Assembly (NCBI GenBank): GCA_035326705.1
Contig: DAOLES010000004.1
Coordinates: 197,191-261,190, forward strand
Direction of reading: 5' to 3'
Length of the DNA stretch: 64,000 nucleotides
Source: Oligoflexia bacterium
GTDB lineage: Bacteria > Bdellovibrionota_G > JALEGL01
The translations under genes and the position numbers were made by a program. Below the pieces are notes generated by a model. It had not been told where the DNA came from and made no database searches. It saw nothing but the letters and a program-made list of their open reading frames with translations. This document shows positions 16,225-25,303 of the stretch, one piece after another. Every line of letters starts with the position of its first letter. Within the stretch, counting starts at the first letter, position 1.

Positions 16225-18609
16225 ATGAATTTTGAAACATGGATCAAACAGACCTGTCCAGGGGTTAGTTTTAAAGCAGCCACTGCCGTACTGGAGTTGA
16301 GTGCAGAAGGCGCAACATTACCGTTTATTGCGCGTTATCGTAAAGAAAAAACTGGAGGCCTGGATGAAGTGGCCATACAAGCTGTTTTAGATGCCAAAGA
16401 AAATTTTGAAACCATCATCAAGCGACAAGCCTATATTGTTGACGAAATTGCCAAACAAGAAAAGTTAACGGATGAATTAAAAAAGAAGATTGAAAGCACC
16501 TTTGTTCTATCGGTTTTAGAAGATTTGTACCAACCTTATAAACTCAAGAAAAAAACCAAAGCCACTGTTGCTAAAGAAGCCGGTTTAGAGCCTTTTGCCA
16601 ATTGGTTGTGGGATTGTGGGCATGGCGTCGCCAAAGCCCAAGATGGAGAAATCGCTGAAAAAGTAGCTTTAGCCTACCTTAATGCTGATCATAAAATCAA
16701 CAGTGCTGAAGATGCCATCAAAGGCGCACAAGATATATTGATTGAACGTTTAAGCGAAGACGCGGACCTCAAACAAAAAGTGAGAGACATTGTTTTTCAA
16801 AAAGCTTTTTTGCACAGTGAAAAAGGTAAAAATGCCAAACCGCACAGTAAGTTTGAGCCCTACTTTGAGTTCTCACAAGCTGTGCAAACCTTGATGGAAG
16901 AAGGCAGTTCGCACCGTTACTTGGCCATTCGACGCGGTTGGATGGAACAAGAGTTGAGCATTAAGTTTGATTTTGCCCCAGACAGCGGCCAAAGCTTGGA
17001 AGATCATTTGCTTGAATTGTATTACGCGGCAGCGTGTAGCGAGGAAAATTTTTCAGAAAAAGACCTCTTGCATAAAGCGGCGCGCATGGCGCTAAAAGTC
17101 TATGTGCTTTCCAGCATAGAAAATGAAGTACATAAAGAGTTAAGAGAAGCCGCAGATATTGCAGCCATTACTGTATTTGCTGAGAATGTAAAAAAACTGT
17201 TGTTGGCCGCACCTTTTGGGCCTAAGGCTGTTTTGGGTGTTGACCCTGGTATTAGAACGGGTTGTAAATTGGCCGTGATAGATGCCTCAGGCAAATATGT
17301 GTCTGATGCGGTAATGCATTTAAATACAGAGGCCAATAAGCAAGCGGCAGCCAAAGGTTTGTTGGCTGTGATTGCAGCTTATGACATCAAGGCCATTGCC
17401 GTAGGCAATGGTACCGCAGGTCGTGAAACAGAAAGTTTTGTTAGGCAAGTGCTTAAAGATGCCGGTGTAAAAGTGGATGTGACCATGGTCAATGAGTCTG
17501 GAGCTAGTATTTACAGCGCCAGTGAAACGGCAAGGGAAGAGTTTCCCAATTTAGATGTGACCGTGCGCGGAGCCATTTCCATTGCCCGTCGTTTGCAAGA
17601 TCCTTTGGCGGAGCTGGTCAAAATTGAACCCAAAAGCATTGGGGTAGGCCAATATCAGCACGATGTCTCACAAACGGCTTTAAAAAAACGACTAGAGTTG
17701 GTGGTGGATGTTTGTGTGAACTCGGTTGGCGTTAACTTGAACACAGCTTCCTATCATTTGCTTTCTCGTGTGGCCGGCATTGGTCCAAGTTTGGCTAAAA
17801 CCATTGTTGATTACCGAGCGCAAAACGGCTTGTTTCAATCCAAGCAAGACTTGTTAAAAGTTTCACGTTTTAGTGACAAAACCTTAGAGCAAGCAGCAGG
17901 CTTTTTACGCATCCCAGAAGCCAAAAATCCTTTGGATAACACCGGTGTTCACCCAGAGCGTTACAAGGCATTGACGGAAGTTGCTGAAAAAATGGGGCAA
18001 ACCTTAAAAAGCTTAATGGGTGCTCAAGGCGTACAAGCTTTGAGAAACAGTGAGCATGGTAAAAACTTAAAAGCTTTGATGGGCGAGTACACCTATGAAG
18101 ATGTGCTTAAGGAATTGGAAAAGCCAGGCCGTGACCCGCGTGAAACCTTTGCTGTATTTTCTTATCGAGATGATATCAGTGAGGTCAAAGATCTTAAGGC
18201 GGATATGATTTGTCCTGGGATTGTCACCAACGTCACCAACTTTGGTGCTTTTGTGGATATAGGAGTGCATCAAGATGGCTTGGTGCATATTTCACAAATG
18301 TCTCATGACTTTGTCAAAGACCCTAGAGATGTGGTGAGTCCAGGGGATCATGTCACGGTAAAAGTGATGGATGTCAACTTGGATAAAAAGCAAATTGCTT
18401 TGAGCATGCGCTTGTCTGAGCAAGGAAGTCAACAGCAAAGTCCCAAAACGTCCGCGGCGGACAGACCTTCTGCTGCAAACAAAGAATCAAGAAAATATAA
18501 CCCTGGACAACGCTCCGGGGGTGCTCCGGCAAAGCCAAAGCAAAACGGTCCAGCCAAAGCCACCCATAATCCATTTGCGGCCTTGGCAGATTTTAAAGTG
18601 AAAAAGTAA
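16225..18609 (+). CDS. tex: Tex-family RNA-binding transcription accessory protein
   Basis: 794 residues, the full length of Tex. The N-terminal helical region contains LPFIARYRKEKTGGLDE. The RNase H-like YqgF domain lies at about 335-460 (LGVDPGIRTGCKLAVID). Helix-hairpin-helix repeats follow at about 500-570 (GIGPSLAKTIVDYR), and an S1 domain at about 655-725 (GIVTNVTNFGAFVDIG). The Lys/Pro/Ser-rich tail is low-complexity. Known role: nucleic-acid binding linked to transcription and toxin-gene expression in other bacteria. Single gene with its own promoter; with pnp and rnr it is one of three S1-domain proteins here. Confidence 0.95.
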   Translation: MNFETWIKQTCPGVSFKAATAVLELSAEGATLPFIARYRKEKTGGLDEVAIQAVLDAKENFETIIKRQAYIVDEIAKQEKLTDELKKKIESTFVLSVLEDLYQPYKLKKKTKATVAKEAGLEPFANWLWDCGHGVAKAQDGEIAEKVALAYLNADHKINSAEDAIKGAQDILIERLSEDADLKQKVRDIVFQKAFLHSEKGKNAKPHSKFEPYFEFSQAVQTLMEEGSSHRYLAIRRGWMEQELSIKFDFAPDSGQSLEDHLLELYYAAACSEENFSEKDLLHKAARMALKVYVLSSIENEVHKELREAADIAAITVFAENVKKLLLAAPFGPKAVLGVDPGIRTGCKLAVIDASGKYVSDAVMHLNTEANKQAAAKGLLAVIAAYDIKAIAVGNGTAGRETESFVRQVLKDAGVKVDVTMVNESGASIYSASETAREEFPNLDVTVRGAISIARRLQDPLAELVKIEPKSIGVGQYQHDVSQTALKKRLELVVDVCVNSVGVNLNTASYHLLSRVAGIGPSLAKTIVDYRAQNGLFQSKQDLLKVSRFSDKTLEQAAGFLRIPEAKNPLDNTGVHPERYKALTEVAEKMGQTLKSLMGAQGVQALRNSEHGKNLKALMGEYTYEDVLKELEKPGRDPRETFAVFSYRDDISEVKDLKADMICPGIVTNVTNFGAFVDIGVHQDGLVHISQMSHDFVKDPRDVVSPGDHVTVKVMDVNLDKKQIALSMRLSEQGSQQQSPKTSAADRPSAANKESRKYNPGQRSGGAPAKPKQNGPAKATHNPFAALADFKVKK

Positions 18610-18637
18610 GATCATGTCAGGCTATGGTTTTTAATCA

Positions 18638-19546
18638 CTAAGGAATATATGGATAGTACAAATAAAGAGATGACGTGGTCGAGGCGGTTATTTCACTGTT
18701 GCCAAAGCCTAAGATAGGCGTTTCTTCGTTCAATAAATTGCGGAAAGAATACGATAAACGGCGGATGCTGTCGCTGGGGTTGGCTTGAATATTTTGTGCT
18801 TCTTGATACTGGGCATCTCTGAGCGTATTAAAATTAAAACTCATGACGCCCGGTGCTGCCGGCCTAATGGCATAGGATAAAATACATTGTTCAATGCAGA
18901 CATTGCCTCTAACATCAGGATAAGCGGGAGAAAACTCAATGTTAACCCCTTCTTCAAATGTGGTTGAGGTGTCGTTTGTTCGGTAATTGATAAAACTGAC
19001 GGCTTCTGGCATGCGAATTTGTTGAAACCTAATGCCGCCTTGCGGATCAATAATGCAAACGTTGGCTTTGTTGATGGGGCGTAAATCAATGTAATCAGAG
19101 TAATAACCAACATTGGTGTTGGTGCTTTCTTTATAAGGCAGTTGTCGACCATTGATTAAAACTTTGTAACCATCGTCTAAGCGTAAGAAAGATGCGGGTT
19201 GACCAATGGGATTAATTTTAATCTCAACATAAACACTGTTAAAAATAGCATAAGAGCTTAATAAAGTGAGTCTAAAATTACTATTGTTTTCCTGGCCATT
19301 GACCGGGTTGGTCACTGTAGGCGTTACAGAGTCTGGATGGACGCCGTTGGGGTAATTGTCTAAATCTTGGCACAAGTCATTGATTTCTGACTGGCTGAAG
19401 CTTAGCTCTTGATCAATTAAAGGTTCTTGAATGACCTCTTCATATTGAGTGAAAGTGTTTGGATCACCAATGCTAACATTTGAACATGCGTTTAATAGCC
19501 CTGCTGTTGTCAATAAACTGACAGCAAGAAAAATATTTTTTTTCAT
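18638..19546 (-). CDS. lipoprotein of unknown function
   Basis: 302 residues from ATG 19546, with AAAGG upstream. The lipoprotein signal ends in LLNAC at about residues 17-21. The mature chain is beta-rich and carries five further cysteines (DLCQDL, ANVCIID, GNVCIEQCILS), suggesting disulphide-bonded strands outside the inner membrane. No family recognised. It is convergent with tex, and the 200-base upstream gap holds no gene. Confidence 0.75.
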   Translation of the reverse strand: MKKNIFLAVSLLTTAGLLNACSNVSIGDPNTFTQYEEVIQEPLIDQELSFSQSEINDLCQDLDNYPNGVHPDSVTPTVTNPVNGQENNSNFRLTLLSSYAIFNSVYVEIKINPIGQPASFLRLDDGYKVLINGRQLPYKESTNTNVGYYSDYIDLRPINKANVCIIDPQGGIRFQQIRMPEAVSFINYRTNDTSTTFEEGVNIEFSPAYPDVRGNVCIEQCILSYAIRPAAPGVMSFNFNTLRDAQYQEAQNIQANPSDSIRRLSYSFRNLLNEETPILGFGNSEITASTTSSLYLYYPYIP

Positions 19547-19752
19547 TATCAACCTTTGTGTTATCTTTTATTTAAAAATCCCCAATAACATTTATAGTCT
19601 AGCAAATTTTTTTAAGGTAAGTAAAGTTAATATTTTAAGTATTTGATATTAAAAGATTTTAATTTTATATGTCAATTGTAGCATGTTTTTAAAGGCTAAA
19701 TATTTTTTTGAGAGGCTTATGATCTTGCTACGAAGGGCTCAAGTTATACGAC

Positions 19753-20748
19753 TTAATCGTTTCCAAAGCATGGATCGACAATCAGTGAAAAATCATGTTT
19801 TTGCAAAAGATATTGCAAGTGACTAAAGCGCGAGGCATCAATAAAAATATGAAGGGTGTCATTGGGGTTTAATCTTTGCGCAAAGTGCTTGATGTTTTCA
19901 AACGCAGTGTAGTTTGGAATAATTAATGTATACAACATATAGTCTTTGGGTTGATTTTGATGGGATGGTTCTAAGGCAGGTAAATCCAGCATAAGCTGTT
20001 CTTGGAAGCGTTGCAAATCATAAGTATGGTATTGATGGGGGAGTTCTATTAAAGTTTGTTTGTAGAGTGGTAATACATGGCTGAATCGTTTTATATCTTT
20101 TTGCAATTGTGACAGATTAAAAGGAGCGCCGTCAACCCTAAGCATATGAATGATTTGCGCAACTGTATCCAATGTGATGCCATTGTCCTTGAAAGCTGAA
20201 AACGTTAAACACTCTGGGTTTTCGTATTTTAGGTAATAATGAAAAAGGCGCAATGAATCTAAAAGCGTAAGATAATGCTGTTCAAGTTTAGGGTGCTGGG
20301 GCTCACCAACGCAATAGGCTTTTAAGTTTTCGGGCTTGAGTTGGTTTAAATGTTGTTGAAAATCTAAGACTTCAAACAAACTTTGCATCAACAAACTGTA
20401 GGTGTCTTGTAAACCAAAGATTTTTGATTGCTCAAAAGATTTAGCTAAGTCTTGAAGGGTGGTGGCCAACAAGGTTTGTTCAGTGTCAGCAATATTGAAG
20501 AAGGTATTGGGTTTAAAGCTTTCTTGATTGGCAGCGATAAAACCAAAACTGTGATCAAAATAAGCATGGTCGTACATCAGGTAATGTTGTTGAGAACTGT
20601 CGTTTTCTGGGTTTAAGCTGGACTTGATCACATCAACTTGGTTTTGCAAGCAAGCACTATGATTGCGGGCATGCAAGTGGATGCTTTGGGCAAAAAGAGG
20701 GGTCCAGAACCAGCAATACAACAAAAGCGTAAGCAATGATTTTAACAT
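19753..20748 (-). CDS. secreted protein, possible distant paralogue of the protein at 25875-26921
   Basis: 331 residues, with a signal peptide ending near residue 20 (TPLFAQS). The mature N-terminus has RNHSACL and the C-terminus ends in VDPCFGND. The protein at 25875-26921 shows similarly placed ERHSPTC and VHPVCK, plus a comparable hydrophobic strand before the last Cys (LHIFIDASRFSH versus IQLMIGESHS). In that partner the GESH segment resembles the second conserved motif of TraB/GumN-like proteins, but here it is degenerate. Any family link is tentative. The divergent upstream region holds two perfect palindromes. Confidence 0.72.
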   Translation of the reverse strand: MLKSLLTLLLYCWFWTPLFAQSIHLHARNHSACLQNQVDVIKSSLNPENDSSQQHYLMYDHAYFDHSFGFIAANQESFKPNTFFNIADTEQTLLATTLQDLAKSFEQSKIFGLQDTYSLLMQSLFEVLDFQQHLNQLKPENLKAYCVGEPQHPKLEQHYLTLLDSLRLFHYYLKYENPECLTFSAFKDNGITLDTVAQIIHMLRVDGAPFNLSQLQKDIKRFSHVLPLYKQTLIELPHQYHTYDLQRFQEQLMLDLPALEPSHQNQPKDYMLYTLIIPNYTAFENIKHFAQRLNPNDTLHIFIDASRFSHLQYLLQKHDFSLIVDPCFGND

Positions 20749-20820
20749 TGAAATCAGCTTAATCTAATTTTCTAAAAAAATGCAAACAGTTTACGCAGTG
20801 TATTATGAGTTGGCGCGTAA

Positions 20821-20854
20821 AAGTGACCATATATGGTACCATATATGGTCACTT
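20821..20854. repeat. 34-bp perfect palindrome
   Basis: The sequence reads identically on both strands from 20821 to 20854: arms AAGTGACCATATAT and their complement around the centre GGTACC. It overlaps a second perfect palindrome by two bases. It lies in the divergent promoter region between a secreted-protein gene and the radical SAM gene. Confidence 0.9.
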
Positions 20855-20872
20855 GTCCACAGCTGTGGACAA
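20853..20872. repeat. 20-bp perfect palindrome with two DnaA-box-like halves
   Basis: TTGTCCACAG and its reverse complement meet at the centre. Each half contains TTGTCCACA, one base from the DnaA-box consensus TTATCCACA. A further near match, CTATCCACA, occurs at 20929-20937, separated by AT-rich sequence. Confidence 0.8.
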
Positions 20873-20961
20873 AAATAATAACAATAAAAACAAACACTTA
20901 AGTTAATATAAAGGAGCTTGTACCAAAGCTATCCACAAAACAAAATCCTTTGTCATAAATA

Positions 20962-20990
20962 TTGTTTTGTATGATGAGCGCGGGTAGACT
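20962..20990 (+). promoter_or_regulatory. sigma70-type promoter of the radical SAM gene
   Basis: TTGTTT, a 17-base spacer, then TAGACT, ending 6 bases before the ATG at 20997. This favours ATG 20997 over GTG 20991 and predicts a leaderless mRNA. Confidence 0.5.
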
Positions 20991-20996
20991 GTGGCC

Positions 20997-21920
20997 ATGG
21001 TGAGCAGAGCATTTGAAAATACCTATCTTACGGCCAAAGGAGAGCCTAGGGCCAAAGTAGAGTTAAGTGCATTACAGACCTTGTGGTTGAATACCGGAAC
21101 CTTATGCAATTTAAGCTGTGAGCATTGTTACATAGAATCATCACCCAGAAATGACAGACTGGCTTATTTGTCTGCCCAGGATGTTGAGCCTTTTTTGGAT
21201 GAAATCAAAACCCGTCAGCTAGGCACCCAAATGATAGGTATTACAGATGGAGAACCGTTTATCAATCCTAGTATTATAGAAATTTTAAATTTATGCCTGT
21301 CACGTGGTTTTGAAACCTTGGTTTTAAGCAATGCGTTTAAAGTGTTAAACAAACATGAGCAAAGTTTGCTTGATTTAAATCAGCATTACCCAGAGCAGTT
21401 TTTTATTCGTGTATCTTTGGATCATTATAGCAAAGATAAGCATGAAGAAGAGCGGGGTGAGGGAACGTTTGAAAAAACCATGCAGCGTTTACAATGGTTG
21501 CATGCCAATGATTTTCAGCTTTCAGTGGCAGGTAGGGCCATGCTGGGAGAAAATTTAGCGGATAGTCAAGCAGGCTATAAATCTTTGCTTGAGTATTATG
21601 CAATTGATTTAGACTTAGAACAAAAGTTAATTATTTTTCCTGAAATGGCCAATGATAAAGATGTGCCTGAGATTAGTACAGCTTGTTGGGATATTTTGGG
21701 AGTAAAACCTGAACAACAAATGTGTGCGCATGAGCGCATGTTGGTTAAACATAAAGGTGCAACAAAACCAGTGTTGATGCCCTGTACTCTATTGGCTTAT
21801 GATGAGCAGTTTGTCATGGGCAATACTTTGCAAGAAGCAGATAAACCAGTTTACTTAAATCATCGTTTTTGTGCCCAGTTCTGTGTGCTAGGGGGGTCCA
21901 GTTGTTCTGGCGTCAAATAA
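20997..21920 (+). CDS. radical SAM protein
   Basis: 307 residues. The [4Fe-4S]/SAM motif is C37-x3-C41-x2-C44 (LCNLSCEHCY), and the SAM-contacting GEP-type motif reads TDGEPFINP. More cysteines lie near the C-terminus (MPCTLLAY, HRFCAQFCVLGGSSC) and could bind an auxiliary cluster. The substrate is unknown. The next gene, a secreted protein, overlaps its 3' end by about 19 bases, so the pair is translationally coupled. That makes the neighbour a possible partner, but the secreted product argues against a simple peptide-precursor role. Confidence 0.85.
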   Translation: MVSRAFENTYLTAKGEPRAKVELSALQTLWLNTGTLCNLSCEHCYIESSPRNDRLAYLSAQDVEPFLDEIKTRQLGTQMIGITDGEPFINPSIIEILNLCLSRGFETLVLSNAFKVLNKHEQSLLDLNQHYPEQFFIRVSLDHYSKDKHEEERGEGTFEKTMQRLQWLHANDFQLSVAGRAMLGENLADSQAGYKSLLEYYAIDLDLEQKLIIFPEMANDKDVPEISTACWDILGVKPEQQMCAHERMLVKHKGATKPVLMPCTLLAYDEQFVMGNTLQEADKPVYLNHRFCAQFCVLGGSSCSGVK

Positions 21921-22552
21921 AGGTGCTATTGCTAGTTTTAGGCGGCATGGTGCGGTCTGCAGTGGCGATTGATTTGGATGTACAGCAATGGGAGTTGATT
22001 AATTACCGCAAAATCAAAGCCAATACCGTAACTAACGTCAATGATCATATGCTTATCAACGTTGATCAATCATCGTCAGCTTTGGTGTATCCTTTTGCAA
22101 CAGCCAAAACAGTTAAAGGCATAAAGATTCGTGCTCAGATGCAAGGTGATCTGAACTACCAAGACATGGTACCGGGAAGCATGGGAGCCGATGATTTTCC
22201 CTTACGAATAGGTTTGATTGAACAGGGAAGCAAAAAACTTAATTTTTTGCAAAAAGCAATGGCCCCCCAGTGGTTGAAAACCTTAAATGCTTTTTCTGCT
22301 AACTATGGTGGGTTAAATCAAGTGTACAGCTTGCTGTTTTATACCCAATCCCCAGACTTTGAAAAACGTGAGCATCCATTGGCAAAATACTTTTTTGAAG
22401 TTGCTTTAGCACAATTTAAAAACGGTAAGCTAGAATACAGCCATCAATTTGAGCAACCAACACAAAATATTGGTCTTTGGATCAGTTCTGATGGCGATGA
22501 TACTTTGTCATCGTACAGCATAAGGATTCATGCCTTGCAATTGATTGAGTAA
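21902..22552 (+). CDS. secreted protein coupled to the radical SAM gene
   Basis: 216 residues from TTG 21902, which has a GGGGGG sequence five bases upstream; GTG 21923 is an alternative start. The N-terminus is basic and then hydrophobic (FWRQIKVLLLVLGG) and ends in SAVA, a good signal peptidase I site. The mature chain looks like a beta-sandwich with conserved-looking ends (VYPFATAKTVKGIKI, IGLWISSDGDDTL), a style seen in DUF3047-like carbohydrate-binding folds, though I cannot confirm the family. It overlaps the radical SAM gene by 19 bases. Confidence 0.7.
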   Translation: MFWRQIKVLLLVLGGMVRSAVAIDLDVQQWELINYRKIKANTVTNVNDHMLINVDQSSSALVYPFATAKTVKGIKIRAQMQGDLNYQDMVPGSMGADDFPLRIGLIEQGSKKLNFLQKAMAPQWLKTLNAFSANYGGLNQVYSLLFYTQSPDFEKREHPLAKYFFEVALAQFKNGKLEYSHQFEQPTQNIGLWISSDGDDTLSSYSIRIHALQLIE

Positions 22553-22661
22553 ATAAAATACAATGATTTCAAGGTAAACTATAAAAGCATGTGCCTGTAA
22601 TTTATATCTAATCTGCATAAAACTATTGTTAAAAGCCTAAGCAAGCGATAAAGTGCCCTCC

Positions 22662-23576
22662 ATGTTGATGACCACAAGGGTAGGAACATTAGAATTGCGC
22701 AATCCTATTTTGGGAGCCTCCGGTACCTTTGGTTATGGTTTAGAGTTTGCGCAACTGATGGATTTAGAAAGCATTGGCGGCTTTGTCACCAAAGGCTTAT
22801 CCATGCGCCCACGTTTGGGTAATCAACCCCCACGCATTCATGAAACACCATACGGAATGCTTAATGCTATTGGCTTACATAATATTGGCGCCAAAGCTTT
22901 TGTTAAAGAAAAACTCCCCCAGCTCAGAGAAATTGATACACATGTTATTGTCAATGTTTATGGAGAAAGCCCGCAAGACTTTATTGATGTGGCGCAATAT
23001 TTGTCTGAACACGAAGGTATCTCCGCTTTAGAAATCAATGTGTCCTGCCCTAATGTTAAAAATGGTTTAGATATTGGAACAGATCCAGCACAAGCGGAAC
23101 AACTGATTGCTCAAATTAGAGAAGTAACATATTTACCTCTGTGGGCTAAGCTTACGCCCAATGTTACGCATATTACTGCAATAGCCCAAGCGGCCATCAA
23201 TGGTGGGGCAGATGCCTTGTCTTTGATTAATTCAGTCAAAGCCATGGCCCTAGATTGGCGCAGAAACACGCCACATTTATCCAATATTTTTGGGGGTTTG
23301 TCTGGCCCGGCCATTAAACCCATTGCTTTAGCCAAGGTGTTTGAAGTGACTCAAAAATTTGATATTCCGGTTGTAGGCATAGGGGGCATAAAAAGTGCTG
23401 AGGATGTGGCTGATTTTTTAGCTGTTGGAGCCTGTGCTGTGCAAGTGGGAACGCATAATTTTGCCGATACTGCAGCAACTGAGCATATCGTTCAGGCTTT
23501 AAAAAATACTTTACTGGAAGAAAAAACAAGCGTTTCTGAACTCAAAGGACGATTTTTGCGCCGGGAGACAAGGTGA
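22662..23576 (+). CDS. pyrD: dihydroorotate dehydrogenase, class 1B catalytic subunit type
   Basis: About 304 residues. The FMN-binding barrel is seen in NPILGASGTFGYG, the catalytic-Cys loop in NVSCPNVKNGLDIG, then WAKLTPNV, LINSVKAM, FGGLSGPAIKP and VGIGGIKSAEDV. Cys rather than Ser as the catalytic base, with no membrane anchor, indicates class 1. Known reaction: dihydroorotate to orotate. Class 1B normally needs the electron-transfer subunit PyrK, which is not adjacent. Starts at GTG 22653, ATG 22662 and ATG 22668 are all in frame, and none has a strong Shine-Dalgarno sequence. A PilZ gene overlaps the stop by four bases. Confidence 0.95.
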   Translation: MLMTTRVGTLELRNPILGASGTFGYGLEFAQLMDLESIGGFVTKGLSMRPRLGNQPPRIHETPYGMLNAIGLHNIGAKAFVKEKLPQLREIDTHVIVNVYGESPQDFIDVAQYLSEHEGISALEINVSCPNVKNGLDIGTDPAQAEQLIAQIREVTYLPLWAKLTPNVTHITAIAQAAINGGADALSLINSVKAMALDWRRNTPHLSNIFGGLSGPAIKPIALAKVFEVTQKFDIPVVGIGGIKSAEDVADFLAVGACAVQVGTHNFADTAATEHIVQALKNTLLEEKTSVSELKGRFLRRETR

Positions 23577-23926
23577 GTCTTAATTATCCTGTACGTTCCA
23601 AACGCTATGCGGTACGCATTCAATTAGGTCAAGCAGCGCAGGAGTTGTTTTACGGTAGCCAAATCATGAATATCTCTAAAGGTGGGGTTTTTATTAAAGC
23701 AGATTTGGTCCTACCGGTGGGCAGTATTATTGATTTTACTTTTACTTTACCCAAAACCAATCAAACCATCAGTGTTACCGGAGTGGTGGTTTGGGCGCGC
23801 AAAGCCCTGGCCAAACAACAGGAATCCTTCCCCAATCATCCCAGTGGTATGGGAATTCAGTTTGTTCAAACATCCAGTGAGATTTTGGATAAAATCAGTC
23901 AAGAATTGCAGTTACACAGCGCCTAA
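23573..23926 (+). CDS. PilZ domain protein
   Basis: 117 residues forming a single PilZ domain. RSKRYAVRI is the arginine-rich c-di-GMP-binding end, followed by NISKGGVFI (the [D/N]xSxxG motif) and GVVVWARK. The start GTG overlaps the pyrD stop (GTGA), so the two are translationally coupled. The domain family binds c-di-GMP and controls motility, exopolysaccharide or pili. The motif here is NISKGG, with N in place of the usual D. It is probably a stand-alone c-di-GMP effector. Confidence 0.88.
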   Translation: MSLNYPVRSKRYAVRIQLGQAAQELFYGSQIMNISKGGVFIKADLVLPVGSIIDFTFTLPKTNQTISVTGVVVWARKALAKQQESFPNHPSGMGIQFVQTSSEILDKISQELQLHSA

Positions 23927-24011
23927 AGCATGAATTTTAAGCATTAAAAACAATAAATTGTGACCAGTGGGTCTAGTATTTGCTTTAAAAAACTGGTATA
24001 TTGCGACCTTC

Positions 24012-24560
24012 ATGTCAGTCATTAAAAAGAAAGAAGTAGTACGCAAAAAAAAGCCAAAAATGCGTACAGATGAAGACACCAACTTTAAAATTGGTGATAA
24101 AGCCGTTTATCCGGCCTATGGTGTGGGTCAAATTGAGCGGATTGATGAAAAAGAGATAGCGGGCACAATCATGTCATTTTATGTGGTCCGTATTTTAGAC
24201 AGCGAAATGACCTTGATGGTTCCGGTCAATGGCGTAAAAAATGTTGGTTTACGCCGTTTGATTAAGGCTTCCCAAGTCAAGCGTGTATTTGATGTGTTTA
24301 AAGAGAATGATGTGGTCATTGACACCACCACTTGGAATCGCAGACAACGCGAATACAATGAAAAAATAAAAACCGGCTCAGTCTTTGAAATTGCTGAAGT
24401 CATGCGTGATTTGTACGTTTTAAAAAAAGACAAAACCTTGTCCTTTGGTGAGCGCAGCATGATGGATAAGGCTAGAACCTTATTAATCAAAGAATTGGCC
24501 ATAGCCAAAGAATCTGATGAAGAAAGCATTGAGAAAAAAATAGAAAAATTTTTTGAATAA
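24012..24560 (+). CDS. CarD/CdnL-family transcriptional regulator
   Basis: 182 residues. A Lys-rich N-terminus is followed by the CarD RNA-polymerase-interaction domain (FKIGDKAVYPAYGVGQIERI at residues 20-39), then VPVNGVKNVGLRRLI and a helical C-terminal DNA-binding part (RDLYVLKKDKTLSFGERSMMDKAR). Known role: binds the RNAP beta subunit and stabilises open complexes, especially at rRNA promoters. ATG 24012 is preferred to GTG 23967 because an extended -10 (TGG-TATATT, ending at 24002) precedes it. It is followed closely by ispD and ispF, an arrangement known from delta-proteobacteria. Confidence 0.93.
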   Translation: MSVIKKKEVVRKKKPKMRTDEDTNFKIGDKAVYPAYGVGQIERIDEKEIAGTIMSFYVVRILDSEMTLMVPVNGVKNVGLRRLIKASQVKRVFDVFKENDVVIDTTTWNRRQREYNEKIKTGSVFEIAEVMRDLYVLKKDKTLSFGERSMMDKARTLLIKELAIAKESDEESIEKKIEKFFE

Positions 24561-24589
24561 TTTTTCTGTGCTCAAGCACACGTTTTACC

Positions 24590-25303
24590 ATGTCTATAGC
24601 AAAGCATAAACTGAGCGTCGTTATTCCAGCTGGAGGCTCTGGCACTCGAATGCAATTGGGCCAAGCCAAACAATATTTAAAAATTAACGGAAAGATGGTG
24701 CTTGAATACACCTTGCAAGCCTTTGAAAGCCATGCATGGGTGGATGAAATTATTTTGGTTTTGCCAGAAGAAGATTTGGCAAGCAAACCCGTATCGTTTT
24801 GGCGTGATTTAGGGTTTTTAAAAGTCAAACACTGCGTGGCTGGCGGACAAAGCCGGCAAGAATCTGTGTGGCAAGGTTTACAACAAACAAATCTAAACAA
24901 TAACTATGTATTAATACATGATGCAGCTAGATGTTTATTTAACAGCGAGGACTTAAGTGAAGCTATTCAGGTCTGCGACGATGCAGATGGTGTGATTTAT
25001 GCTTCTCCGCTCAGTGACTCCATTAAGCATGTTGAGTTGAGACGAATTAAAGAATCCGTGGATCGCAGTAAACTCTGGGCCATGCAAACCCCGCAAATAT
25101 TCAAACGCAGTTTTATTACGCAAGCGTATGAAAAAGCCATCCGCGATCAATTTTTTGCAACGGATGATGCACAAGTGGCAGAATACAAACAAGGCTTGGT
25201 TAAGGTATTTCCTTCTAGGCACATCAATTTAAAATTAACCCAAGCAGCCGATGTTGCATTGTTTGCCGCATTGTTGCAGTTAAAAGAGAGGCAAGATGTT
25301 TAG
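24590..25303 (+). CDS. ispD: 2-C-methyl-D-erythritol 4-phosphate cytidylyltransferase
   Basis: 237 residues, normal for IspD. The nucleotide-binding signature is VVIPAGGSGTRMQ with QAKQYLKING, followed by HDAARCLF and the product-side motif WAMQTPQIFK. Known reaction: MEP plus CTP gives CDP-methylerythritol, the third step of the non-mevalonate isoprenoid pathway. It lies 29 bases after carD and overlaps ispF by eight bases, so the two enzymes are translationally coupled. Confidence 0.96.
   Translation: MSIAKHKLSVVIPAGGSGTRMQLGQAKQYLKINGKMVLEYTLQAFESHAWVDEIILVLPEEDLASKPVSFWRDLGFLKVKHCVAGGQSRQESVWQGLQQTNLNNNYVLIHDAARCLFNSEDLSEAIQVCDDADGVIYASPLSDSIKHVELRRIKESVDRSKLWAMQTPQIFKRSFITQAYEKAIRDQFFATDDAQVAEYKQGLVKVFPSRHINLKLTQAADVALFAALLQLKERQDV

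Noticed and set aside
20749..20990. Replication origin
   Set aside because: Three DnaA-box-like sites and AT-rich DNA are present, but no dnaA, dnaN, parAB or gidA-type neighbour. Too few good boxes to call an oriC.
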